NCBI GenBank assembly: GCA_947624465.1
Contig: CANQKJ010000106.1
Location: 1-7,436, forward strand
Source: an uncultured Oscillospiraceae bacterium
GTDB lineage: Bacteria; Bacillota; Clostridia; Oscillospirales; Oscillospiraceae
Length of the DNA: 7,436 bases
Direction of reading: 5' to 3'
The notes below the pieces were generated by a model, which was given only the letters and a program-made list of their open reading frames with translations, ran no database searches and was not told the DNA's origin. The position numbers were made by a program, and so were the translations under genes. Shown piece after piece: positions 1 to 5,788 of the stretch; positions within the stretch are counted from its first letter, which is position 1, and every line of letters begins with the position of its first letter.

Positions 1-872
1 GTTACCCCGTGAAAACGGTCTGGCTCCTTCTCCGCCGGTGTATACCCTTTTCCCTTTACAGTCTTTATGTGGAGCAGAACAGGGCCGTTCAGCTCCTTGG
101 CGTATTTCAGCAGCCGGGTGAGATAGGCCACGTCGTGGCCGTCCACCGGCCCCAGATATGTGAAGCCCATGTCCTCGAACATACTGCAGTGGAGCACAGC
201 GCTTTTGATGGCTTGCTTCACCTTGTGGGTAAAGCGGTACACCGCCCGTCCCACCGGGTTCCCTCCGGTGACGCGGCGGTAGAATTTTTTGAAGCGCAGA
301 TACTGCGGTTTCAGCCGCTGTTTCGCCAGGTGGCTGGCCACCCCGCCCACGTTCTTGGTGATGGACATACCGTTGTCGTTGAGGATGACGATGATCCGCT
401 CCCCGCTCTGCCCCGCGTCGGACAGGCCCTCATAGGCCAGGCCGCCGGTCATGGCGCCGTCTCCCATCAGGGCGAGGACGCTGTAATCCTCCCGGTTCTG
501 GGTGCGTGCCCTCGCCATCCCCAGCGCCACCGACACGGAGTTGGAGGCGTGTCCGGCGATAAAGGCGTCCGCCCGATGCTCTCGGGGCTTGGGGAAGCCG
601 GACAGCCCTCCCAGCTTCCGCAGGGAGGCCATCTCCTTCCCCCGTCCGGTAAGAAATTTATGGGCGTAACACTGGTGTCCCACATCGAACACCAGCCGGT
701 CGTTATCCAGGTCAAAGACCCGGTGGATGGCCACGGTGATCTCCACCGCCCCTAGGCTGGAGGCCAGATGGCCGCCGGTCCTGGCGACGCTGCTGATGAT
801 ATCCTCCCGCAGTTGGTCGCACAGCAGCTTCGCCTGGGCGTCGGTGATCTGATCCAGATGCTCCGGGTACAT
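1..872 (-). CDS. dxs: 1-deoxy-D-xylulose-5-phosphate synthase, N-terminal part (3' end outside window)
   Basis: Dxs condenses pyruvate and glyceraldehyde 3-phosphate, using thiamine diphosphate, to DXP, the entry step of the MEP isoprenoid pathway (also feeding thiamine and pyridoxal synthesis); it is cytosolic. I translated the minus strand by hand: 290 uninterrupted codons, about half of the usual ~620 residues. Visible are the TGGHLASSLG loop (residues 32-41, H35 matching the catalytic-site histidine near position 49 of other Dxs), VGHQCYAHK at 64-72, the TPP/Mg motif GDGAMTGG at 137-144 ending in LNDNGMSI at 164-171, and GPVDGHD at 241-247. The frame runs off the window edge with no stop. 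The ATG is chosen because GGAGGG lies 5 bases upstream. This gives an N-terminus about 14 residues shorter than usual, and the frame stays open upstream. It follows the YuiD-like gene and ispA on the same strand, which suits a shared isoprenoid role. Confidence 0.96.
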   Translation of the reverse strand, partial: MYPEHLDQITDAQAKLLCDQLREDIISSVARTGGHLASSLGAVEITVAIHRVFDLDNDRLVFDVGHQCYAHKFLTGRGKEMASLRKLGGLSGFPKPREHRADAFIAGHASNSVSVALGMARARTQNREDYSVLALMGDGAMTGGLAYEGLSDAGQSGERIIVILNDNGMSITKNVGGVASHLAKQRLKPQYLRFKKFYRRVTGGNPVGRAVYRFTHKVKQAIKSAVLHCSMFEDMGFTYLGPVDGHDVAYLTRLLKYAKELNGPVLLHIKTVKGKGYTPAEKEPDRFHGV

Positions 873-877
873 GGCCG

Positions 878-883
878 CCCTCC
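878..883 (-). promoter_or_regulatory. Ribosome binding site of dxs
   Basis: Reads GGAGGG on the minus strand, 5 bases before the ATG at 872. It decides the dxs start, because the frame is open further upstream and offers GTG (920) and TTG alternatives without comparable Shine-Dalgarno sequences. Confidence 0.75.
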
Positions 884-938
884 TCTCTTTTGTAAGGACC
901 TGTATTCGCAAGCGTTCCACGCCGGCAGGGCGGCGGAC

Positions 939-1385
939 TCAGGATCCGTAGGCGAGGAACCCGCCGATCAGGCCCACGGCCACCCCGAGGGCGGCCCCCA
1001 CCAGCACCTGAAGCGGGGTATGGCCCAGCAGCTCCTTCAGCTCTCTGTCCATGACCTCCGGGGGGACGTTGGCCCAGTCCTTCATGATATAGTTCAGGAT
1101 TTTGGACTGCTTGCCCGTCTCCCGGCGGACGTTGGCGGCGTCATACATGACGATGAAGGAGAACAGCACCACGATGGCGAACAGGGGCGAGTCCAGCCCC
1201 GCGGCAAAGGCCGTCCCCGTGGAACAGGCGCATACCAGGGCCGAGTGGGAGCTTGGCATCCCGCCGCCGGTGTAGAGATATTTGATGTCCACTTTTCGGA
1301 ACGCGACGATGGAGATGATAAATTTCAGGACCTGGGCCGCCGCCCACGCGCAGACGCCCATGATGAGGATGGGACTGACGATCAC
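939..1385 (-). CDS. Divergent PAP2-family (YuiD/DUF212) membrane protein
   Basis: A 148-residue integral membrane protein of the DUF212 / divergent PAP2 family, similar in length to B. subtilis YuiD. PAP2 relatives are membrane phosphatases; the substrate of this branch is not established. Family signatures are present: K21 in an N-terminal hydrophobic segment, GGMPSSHSA at 41-49 (like the PSGH motif of PAP2 enzymes), YDAANVRRETGKQ at 81-93, and LLGHTPLQV at 119-127. Hydrophobic stretches lie at about 4-28, 50-80 and 125-146. The start is GTG, with GGAAGGAG about 9 bases upstream; there is no nearer in-frame ATG. It lies 32 bases after ispA and 66 before dxs on the same strand, so it is probably in their operon. 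From this I infer, without proof, a role on a polyprenyl phosphate or diphosphate made by the pathway. Family assignment is firm; function is not. Confidence 0.9.
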   Translation of the reverse strand: MIVSPILIMGVCAWAAAQVLKFIISIVAFRKVDIKYLYTGGGMPSSHSALVCACSTGTAFAAGLDSPLFAIVVLFSFIVMYDAANVRRETGKQSKILNYIMKDWANVPPEVMDRELKELLGHTPLQVLVGAALGVAVGLIGGFLAYGS

Positions 1386-1417
1386 GCTCGGTCACTCCTT
1401 CCCGGTTTCAAAATCGC

Positions 1418-2299
1418 TCAGCGGTTCCTGCCGGCCAGACGGTCCGCCAGTTCGCGCAGGAATCCCCCGTCTGGCAGTTCTTCCGCCGCCGCCTTTGCTC
1501 CTTCTGTGAGGCGCTCCACCATTTTAGCGCACTTCTCCGCCCCGTACAGGGTCATAAAGGTGGTCTTGCCCTCCGCCCGGTCCGAGCCGATGGGCTTGCC
1601 CAGTTCCGCCTCGGTGGACAGCTCGTCCAGCATATCGTCCCGGATCTGGAAGGCGGCCCCCAAGAAAGCGCCGTACCGTATGGCGGCATCCTCCTGCTCC
1701 TCGGTGCCCCCGGCGGCCAGCACCCCCAGCCGGCAGGCGGCGGTGAGCAGACTGCCCGTTTTGCGGCTCTGGAGTTCGGTGATTTCGTCCTCGGACATGA
1801 CACGCTTCTCGCTGTCCATGTCCATGTACTGGCCGCCGCAGATGCCGTCCACCCCGGCGGCGTCGGCCAGGGCCTCCGCACAGGCGGCCTTCCGCTCCGC
1901 CGGAAGGCCGGCGCGCAGGATGGCCCCAAACGCCTCCGCCTGCAGTGCGTCCCCCGCCAGAACGGCGGTACACTCGCCGAAGACCTTGTGATTGGTAGGC
2001 CTCCCCCGGCGGAGGTCGTCGTCGTCCATGCAGGGCAGATCGTCGTGGATGAGGGAGTAGGTGTGGAGCATCTCGATCCCGCAGGCCACCGGCAGGGCGG
2101 CGTCCACATCGCCGCCGCAGGCCCGGCAGAACTCCAGCACCAGCACCGGCCTGATGCGCTTGCCGCCGGCCATCAGGCTGTAATCCATGGCCTCCATGAG
2201 TCCGTCGAACCGGAAGCCCCGCTTGTCCTCCCCAAAGTATTGGGACAGCGCGCCCTCCACCTTTTCCCGGAGGGCGTCGTACTCCTTCTGAAAGTTCAT
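1418..2299 (-). CDS. ispA: Polyprenyl synthetase, probably farnesyl diphosphate synthase
   Basis: Cytosolic trans-prenyltransferase that adds isopentenyl diphosphate to dimethylallyl and geranyl diphosphate to give farnesyl diphosphate, precursor of undecaprenyl and other polyprenyl chains. The 293-residue protein has the family length and landmarks: GGKRIRP at 45-51, the first aspartate-rich motif HDDLPCMDDDDLRRGRP (85-101) with the two-residue insertion typical of bacterial type II FPP synthases, GDAL at 116-119, RKTGSLL at 179-185, and the second aspartate-rich motif FQIRDDMLD at 217-225. The sequence before the first motif (TYSLIH, 80-85) resembles E. coli IspA, favouring a C15 product, though geranylgeranyl specificity cannot be excluded. 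The ATG at 2299 is chosen because GGGGAGGA precedes it by 7 bases and it follows the xseB stop by 2 bases; a longer in-frame extension to 2392 only overlaps xseB and lacks family similarity. Confidence 0.95.
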   Translation of the reverse strand: MNFQKEYDALREKVEGALSQYFGEDKRGFRFDGLMEAMDYSLMAGGKRIRPVLVLEFCRACGGDVDAALPVACGIEMLHTYSLIHDDLPCMDDDDLRRGRPTNHKVFGECTAVLAGDALQAEAFGAILRAGLPAERKAACAEALADAAGVDGICGGQYMDMDSEKRVMSEDEITELQSRKTGSLLTAACRLGVLAAGGTEEQEDAAIRYGAFLGAAFQIRDDMLDELSTEAELGKPIGSDRAEGKTTFMTLYGAEKCAKMVERLTEGAKAAAEELPDGGFLRELADRLAGRNR

Positions 2300-2301
2300 G
2301 G

Positions 2302-2526
2302 TCAGTCCTCCCCCGCCGCAAAGGGGACCTCCTGGCCGTTCTCCAGCAGGAGATTCACCTTCTGCTCCGCCTTGTCCAGCTGCTCCTCGCACTGGGCGGC
2401 CAGCCTGGCCCCCTCCTCAAACAGCTTCAGGGACTGGTCCAGGCCGCAGTCCCCCTGTTCCAGTTGGGAGACGATCTCCTCCAGGCGGCCCATGGCCTGC
2501 TCAAAAGTCTGCTTTTTCACCGCCAT
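2302..2526 (-). CDS. xseB: Exodeoxyribonuclease VII small subunit
   Basis: Small subunit of exonuclease VII, which binds XseA in a multi-subunit complex that degrades single-stranded DNA from both ends to oligonucleotides. At 74 residues it is the normal family size. It shows the diagnostic helical signature: FEQAMGRLEEIVSQLEQG (8-25), then LDQSLKLFEEGARLAAQC (29-46), followed by an AEQKVNLLL helix, all consistent with an all-helical protein. The start codon lies inside the end of xseA (10-base overlap) with AAGGAGGAG just upstream, so translation is probably coupled and the two subunits are made together. The stop is 2 bases before the ispA start. Confidence 0.95.
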   Translation of the reverse strand: MAVKKQTFEQAMGRLEEIVSQLEQGDCGLDQSLKLFEEGARLAAQCEEQLDKAEQKVNLLLENGQEVPFAAGED

Positions 2527-3743
2527 GACCTCTCCTCCTTGTCCTTGACTTCACACTGAATGACGCCGTCGGAGACGGCCACGTCCAGCCTGTCCCCTTT
2601 TTCGACCTGCCCGATGGAGGACACCACCGCGCTCCCCTGACCGGCGATGGCGTAGCCCCGTGACAGCACCTTCATGGGACTGAGCGCGTCCAGACCCGCG
2701 GCGGCCCTGCCCAGGGCGGCCCGCCGGTCCTTCATCTGTCCGCCAAAGGCGGCCTCCAGCCGGCGGCGCAGGCTGTCGCACAGCATCCGCCGCTCCTGGA
2801 TGGGGGCGGTCACGCTCCGCAGGACCCGGCTGCCCTTCAGCCGGTCCAGCGTCCGGCGGCCGTCCTCCAATCTGCCCCGGATGGACATGATCAGCCGGTA
2901 GTTCAGTTCGGCCAGCCGCTCCCCCTGCTCCGTACGGTCGGGCACCGCCAGCTCGGCGGCGTTGGAGGGGGTGGCCGCCCGCAGGTCGGCCACATAGTCG
3001 GCGATGGTCACGTCGGGCTCGTGGCCCACGGCGGAGATCACCGGAAGATTGGACACATAGATGGCACGGGCGACCTCCTCCTCGTTAAAGGCCCACAGCT
3101 CCTCCATGGAGCCGCCGCCCCGGCCTGTGATGATAAGGTCGATGTCCGCCCGGTTGTTGAGGGCGTGGATGGCGGCGGCGATCTCGCCGGCGGCCTCCTC
3201 CCCCTGGACCCGTACGGGGACCACCAGCACCTCCGCCAGCGGCCAGCGGACGCCAAGGATGCGTATCATGTCCCGCACCGCCGCCCCCGCGGGAGAGGTC
3301 ACCAGGGCGATCTTATGGGGGTACTCCGGCAGGGGCGTCTTGTGTTCCTCGTCGAACAGGCCCTCCGCCTCCAGCCTGGCCCGGAGCCGCTCAAAGGCCT
3401 CGTCCAGGGCCCCCCGGCCATCGGGCAGCAGGTCGGCGCAGTAGAGCTGATAGGCCCCGTCCCTGGGGAACACGGACACGTGCCCGAAGGCCACCACCCG
3501 CAGGCCGTTCTCCGGTCGGAACCGGAGGCGCGCCGCCTCCCCCCGGAACATGACGCAGCGCAGAACGCCGGTCTCGTCCTTCAGGGAAAAGTAGTGGTGT
3601 CCTGACGGATAGCGCTTGTAGTTGGAGATCTCCCCCCGGACCAGGATGCTCTGGAGCAGCAGGTCCTCGTCCATAAGCTCCTTCACGTACTCGTTCACCT
3701 GGGTGACGGTATAGGTGGGCAGATTGGAAAGATTCAGGCCCAT
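2517..3743 (-). CDS. xseA: Exodeoxyribonuclease VII large subunit
   Basis: Catalytic subunit of exonuclease VII, acting on single-stranded DNA in repair and in processing of DNA ends. The 408 residues show the expected order: an N-terminal OB-fold domain (about 8-105, with YTVTQVNEYVK and VRGEISNYK), then the catalytic domain with KIALVTSPAGAAVRD (144-158), DLIITGRGGGSMEELWAFN (202-220) and VISAVGHEPD (235-244) followed by TIADYVADLRAATPSNAAE (246-264). A helical, arginine-rich stretch (about 270-350) follows, then the C-terminal LSPMKVLSRGYAI element (354-366). All catalytic-domain landmarks look intact. The ATG overlaps the last 10 bases of the TsaD-like gene, with GAGAGGAG about 7 bases upstream. 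The gene slightly overlaps xseB, as is usual for this pair. Confidence 0.97.
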   Translation of the reverse strand: MGLNLSNLPTYTVTQVNEYVKELMDEDLLLQSILVRGEISNYKRYPSGHHYFSLKDETGVLRCVMFRGEAARLRFRPENGLRVVAFGHVSVFPRDGAYQLYCADLLPDGRGALDEAFERLRARLEAEGLFDEEHKTPLPEYPHKIALVTSPAGAAVRDMIRILGVRWPLAEVLVVPVRVQGEEAAGEIAAAIHALNNRADIDLIITGRGGGSMEELWAFNEEEVARAIYVSNLPVISAVGHEPDVTIADYVADLRAATPSNAAELAVPDRTEQGERLAELNYRLIMSIRGRLEDGRRTLDRLKGSRVLRSVTAPIQERRMLCDSLRRRLEAAFGGQMKDRRAALGRAAAGLDALSPMKVLSRGYAIAGQGSAVVSSIGQVEKGDRLDVAVSDGVIQCEVKDKEERSWR

Positions 3744-4687
3744 GGCTTAACTCCTCTCTCCAGGGCCCGGTGGGCCAGGATAGCCACCCCCAGGGCGTTG
3801 TCGGTGGAATATCGGGGCTGGGCAAACACCGCGCCGCAGGCCCGCTCCAGGGCGGCCCTCATCTGCCGGTTGGAGGCCACCCCGCCGGAGCACAGCACCG
3901 GCAGACCGGGATACTGCCTCATAGCCTCCTCCGTGGCCCGGAGGACCACGCCGATCACCGTGTCCAGGGTGAATTTCGCGATATCGGCGGGGCTGTCCCC
4001 CCGCTCCACGCGCTGCTTCACCTGATTCTCCATGCCGGACAGGGAGAAGGTCAGCCCGTTCAGCTTCACCCGATAGGGCATGACCGGCCCGTCCGCCTGG
4101 GGGTACAGCTCGTCCAGCGCCTTCCCCGCCGGGAAGGGCAGGCCCAGCAGCACCCCGGTCCGGTCGATGAGCTGGCCGGCGGAGATGTCGCTGGTGCCGC
4201 CCACGATCTCGGCGCGGACGGTGTAGCCCTCAGGCTCAACGCGCAGCAGTTCGGTGGTGCCGCCGGACAGGTGCCAGGCCAGGTGGGGCCTGTCCAGCAG
4301 CTCCTCCCGGTCCGCCGACCAGGCCGCGGCGGCGATGTGGCCCTGCTGGTGGGAACAGGGATAGAAGGGCACCCCCAGGGCGGCGGCCAGGGACCGGCCC
4401 TGGCCCTCCCCCACCAGGAAGCAGGGCATATAGGACCCCTCCACCTCCCGGGGCCGCGTAGATGCCCCCACGGCGGAGATCGCGCCCAGCAGCCCGTCGG
4501 CGCGGAGCCGCTCCACCATCAGGTGGAGGCGCTTTACGTGCTGGAACAGGGCGTCGCTCTGGCGGAGGCCCAGGGCCCCCTCGGGCACGGTGAGCAGCCT
4601 CCCCCGGTTCTCTCCCGTCACTCCGTCGAACACGGCGGCGGAGGTGGTATAGTTGCTGGTGTCCAGGCCCAGGCACACCCCGCCCAT
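3734..4687 (-). CDS. Divergent TsaD/Kae1-family paralogue (annotated elsewhere as O-sialoglycoprotein endopeptidase), function unknown
   Basis: A 317-residue ASKHA-fold protein of the TsaD/Kae1/Qri7 (PF00814) family. True TsaD transfers threonylcarbamoyl to A37 of tRNA; 'glycoprotease' names are historical. Retained: HQQGH at 113-117 (matching the metal-binding HMEGH), STDN at 294-297 (matching the C-terminal aspartate ligand), TFSLSGMEN at 213-221, CSGGVASNR at 266-274. Altered: ETSCDET is DTSNYTT (9-15); the glycine-rich GPGL region is replaced by STRPREVEGSYMP (76-88); SGGHT is SGGTT (141-145); and the usual DDAxGEAFDK reads SDISAGQLIDR (166-176). These changes argue for a paralogue with altered substrate rather than the genome's t6A enzyme; no TsaB, TsaC or TsaE lies nearby. 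It sits between nusB and xseA, nearly contiguous with both. The start at 4687 has GAGGG 5 bases upstream; an in-frame ATG at 4699 adds four residues but abuts its Shine-Dalgarno. Confidence 0.85.
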   Translation of the reverse strand: MGGVCLGLDTSNYTTSAAVFDGVTGENRGRLLTVPEGALGLRQSDALFQHVKRLHLMVERLRADGLLGAISAVGASTRPREVEGSYMPCFLVGEGQGRSLAAALGVPFYPCSHQQGHIAAAAWSADREELLDRPHLAWHLSGGTTELLRVEPEGYTVRAEIVGGTSDISAGQLIDRTGVLLGLPFPAGKALDELYPQADGPVMPYRVKLNGLTFSLSGMENQVKQRVERGDSPADIAKFTLDTVIGVVLRATEEAMRQYPGLPVLCSGGVASNRQMRAALERACGAVFAQPRYSTDNALGVAILAHRALERGVKPWA

Positions 4688-4688
4688 A

Positions 4689-5153
4689 TCAGCCCTCATC
4701 CTCCGGGGCCGGGGTCCTGTCCCGGACGAAGGAACCCAGGATGCCGTTGATGAATTTCACCACATCGTCATCCACATAGCCCTTGGCGATCTCCACCGCC
4801 TCGTTGATGGCGGCGCTGTCGGGCACGTCGGGCAGATAGAGGATCTCGTACAGACACACCCGCAGGATGGCGGCGGCCACCCGGTCGATGCGCTTCAGAC
4901 GCCAGCCCCGGGCGTACCGGCTGATGGCCTCCTCCAGCTCCGCTCCGTGTTCCTCTACCCCGGTGACCACGCGGGTGATGTACTCCAGCGAGCCATTGTC
5001 GGGGAACTCCCCGTACAGGGGCTCTGTCTCCGCCCGGAGGGCAAAGCTCTCCCGGTCCAGCTCCCGCCCCAGCAGCTCCCCGGCGGGAGCGCCGGCGAAG
5101 GTCATCTCAAACACCAGATGCATGGCGATCTCACGGGCTGTGGTCCTGTTCAT
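4689..5153 (-). CDS. nusB: Transcription antitermination factor NusB
   Basis: NusB binds boxA RNA with ribosomal protein S10 (NusE) and helps RNA polymerase read through rRNA operons. The 154-residue, all-helical protein matches the family: N-terminal RTTAREIAMHLVFEM (3-17) with the arginine-rich boxA-contact end, then WRLKRIDRVAAAILRVCLYE (84-103), and PDSAAINEAVEIAKGY (111-126) followed by VVKFINGILG (131-140). The middle (about 20-55) carries an acidic stretch slightly longer than in short NusB proteins. The ATG at 5153 is chosen because AAGGAAGAG lies just upstream and the family start falls here; an in-frame extension to 5189 gives a basic leader without family similarity. It is first in a probable operon, behind a TATAAT box at 5231-5226, and its stop is one base from the start of the TsaD-like gene. 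Confidence 0.95.
   Translation of the reverse strand: MNRTTAREIAMHLVFEMTFAGAPAGELLGRELDRESFALRAETEPLYGEFPDNGSLEYITRVVTGVEEHGAELEEAISRYARGWRLKRIDRVAAAILRVCLYEILYLPDVPDSAAINEAVEIAKGYVDDDVVKFINGILGSFVRDRTPAPEDEG
4693..4704 (-). promoter_or_regulatory. Ribosome binding region of the TsaD-like gene
   Basis: On the minus strand this reads GGAGG, ATG, AGGG. The GAGGG at 4697-4693 is 5 bases from the ATG at 4687, whereas the GGAGG at 4704-4700 directly touches the alternative ATG at 4699, too close for normal initiation. This favours 4687. The nusB stop codon (4691-4689) falls between this site and the start, suggesting translational coupling. Confidence 0.5.
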
Positions 5154-5184
5154 ATGTCTCTTCCTTTCCCGGCGCAGGGCCGGC

Positions 5185-5209
5185 CCCATTCATGGGCACA
5201 ACCACCCAT
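5185..5209 (-). other. Foldable leader of the nusB operon with competing inverted repeats
   Basis: In the presumed 5' leader, minus strand, ATGGG (5209-5205), CCCAT (5196-5192) and ATGGG (5189-5185) occur in a row. The central CCCAT can pair with either neighbour, though the second pairing leaves a very tight loop. A perfect 10-base palindrome, GGGCCGGCCC (5186-5177), follows. No run of T comes after, so this is not a terminator. Whether it regulates anything is unknown. Confidence 0.35.
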
Positions 5210-5225
5210 TTTGTATATCCAATCT

Positions 5226-5254
5226 ATTATACACTCCAGGCGGGAAAAAGAAAA
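5226..5254 (-). promoter_or_regulatory. Candidate sigma-A promoter for nusB operon
   Basis: A perfect TATAAT (5231-5226) stands in the gap between the asp23 terminator and nusB, about 73 bases before the nusB ATG. The -35 position at 17-base spacing reads TTTTCT (5254-5249), only 2 of 6 to consensus, but it lies in an A/T-rich tract. Since the upstream transcript ends at a strong terminator, a promoter is needed here, which adds weight to the call. Confidence 0.6.
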
Positions 5255-5295
5255 CCCCTTTTTTGCGGCCCCGCCCATCAAATTTCCTGTCGGGC

Positions 5296-5326
5296 AAAAA
5301 AACAGAGCCGGGCGTCTGCCCGGCTC
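5296..5326 (-). terminator. Rho-independent terminator after asp23
   Basis: On the minus strand a perfect 9-bp stem, GAGCCGGGC paired with GCCCGGCTC (5326-5318 and 5313-5305), encloses the 4-base loop AGAC. It is followed by TG and then seven T residues (5302-5296). It begins 13 bases after the asp23 stop codon, and separates the spoIIIA/asp23 transcripts from the nusB operon. Confidence 0.93.
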
Positions 5327-5339
5327 CGGCGCGTACAGT

Positions 5340-5711
5340 TTACTTTTGGAAGGTGACGCCGCTCACCGTCACGTTGACGGCGGTCACCTTGAGACCGCTG
5401 GTGCTCTCCACCGCGCTGAACACGCTTTCCTGCACCGCCTTAGCCACGTCGGTGACGCCGTAGCCGTACCGCACCAGGATGGTCACGTCGATGGCCACGT
5501 TCTCGCCCTCCACGGCCAGGCGGATGCCCTTGGCCAGACTCTTGCGGTTGTTCACCACGGCGGCCGCGTCCCCGGTCAGGGTGGAGCCCAGCGCGCCGAC
5601 GCCCTCCACATCCAGCGCCGCCGCCCCGGCGATGACGGCCAGGACCTCCTCAGAGATGCTGATACTGCCCAGATCTTCCCCGTGGGAGATGTATTCCTTG
5701 TTGTCGGCCAT
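5340..5711 (-). CDS. Asp23/Gls24 (YqhY-type) envelope-stress family protein
   Basis: A 123-residue cytosolic protein of the Asp23/Gls24 family (DUF322). In B. subtilis the equivalent YqhY lies between accC and nusB and has been linked to control of acetyl-CoA carboxylase; other members associate with the membrane or respond to cell-wall stress. Family features: GSISISEEVLAVIAGAAALD (15-34), VEGVGAL (35-41), a variable loop, then AIDVTILVRYGYGVTDVAKA (73-92) with the conserved V.YG hallmark, and LKVTAVNVTVSGVTF (107-121). No signal peptide or membrane span is seen. The ATG has GAGG 4 bases and AAGGAG 11 bases upstream. It has its own promoter (5779-5751) and terminator (5326-5296), so it can be made as a single-gene transcript, though read-through from spoIIIAH is possible. 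The accB/accC genes usual upstream are missing here. Confidence 0.92.
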   Translation of the reverse strand: MADNKEYISHGEDLGSISISEEVLAVIAGAAALDVEGVGALGSTLTGDAAAVVNNRKSLAKGIRLAVEGENVAIDVTILVRYGYGVTDVAKAVQESVFSAVESTSGLKVTAVNVTVSGVTFQK

Positions 5712-5750
5712 ATCGCCTCACGCTCCTTCTCTTGTTTGGGAATTGAAGCT

Positions 5751-5779
5751 ATTATATCACCGGCAGCGGCAAATTACAA
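5751..5779 (-). promoter_or_regulatory. Sigma-A promoter of the asp23-family gene (extended -10)
   Basis: On the minus strand TTGTAA (5779-5774, 4 of 6 to TTGACA) is separated by exactly 17 bases from a perfect TATAAT (5756-5751). The -10 is preceded by TGA, giving the extended TGnTATAAT form. It starts about 10 bases past the spoIIIAH stop, and the ATG lies about 39 bases beyond the -10. This is the best promoter match in the window. Confidence 0.82.
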
Positions 5780-5788
5780 CCCTTTTTC

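Noticed and set aside
873..938. Thiamine riboswitch or other regulatory RNA before dxs
   Set aside because: Only 66 bases, with no recognisable THI-box or terminator-like fold; only a ribosome binding site is evident.
768..1991. 407-codon plus-strand open frame
   Set aside because: Antisense to the YuiD-like gene and ispA, whose minus-strand products are clearly conserved; no family signature in the plus-strand product.
2300..2392. N-terminal extension of ispA
   Set aside because: It overlaps xseB, encodes Gly/Pro-rich sequence unlike the family, and a good ribosome binding site precedes the ATG at 2299.
3770..4750. 326-codon plus-strand open frame
   Set aside because: Mirror of the TsaD-like gene; composition is typical of antisense frames in GC-rich DNA.
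5241..5267. A/T-rich inverted repeat (AAAAAG/CTTTTT) upstream of the nusB promoter
   Set aside because: A six-pair A/T stem is weak and could arise from the homopolymer runs; it may simply be an A/T-rich element flanking the promoter.
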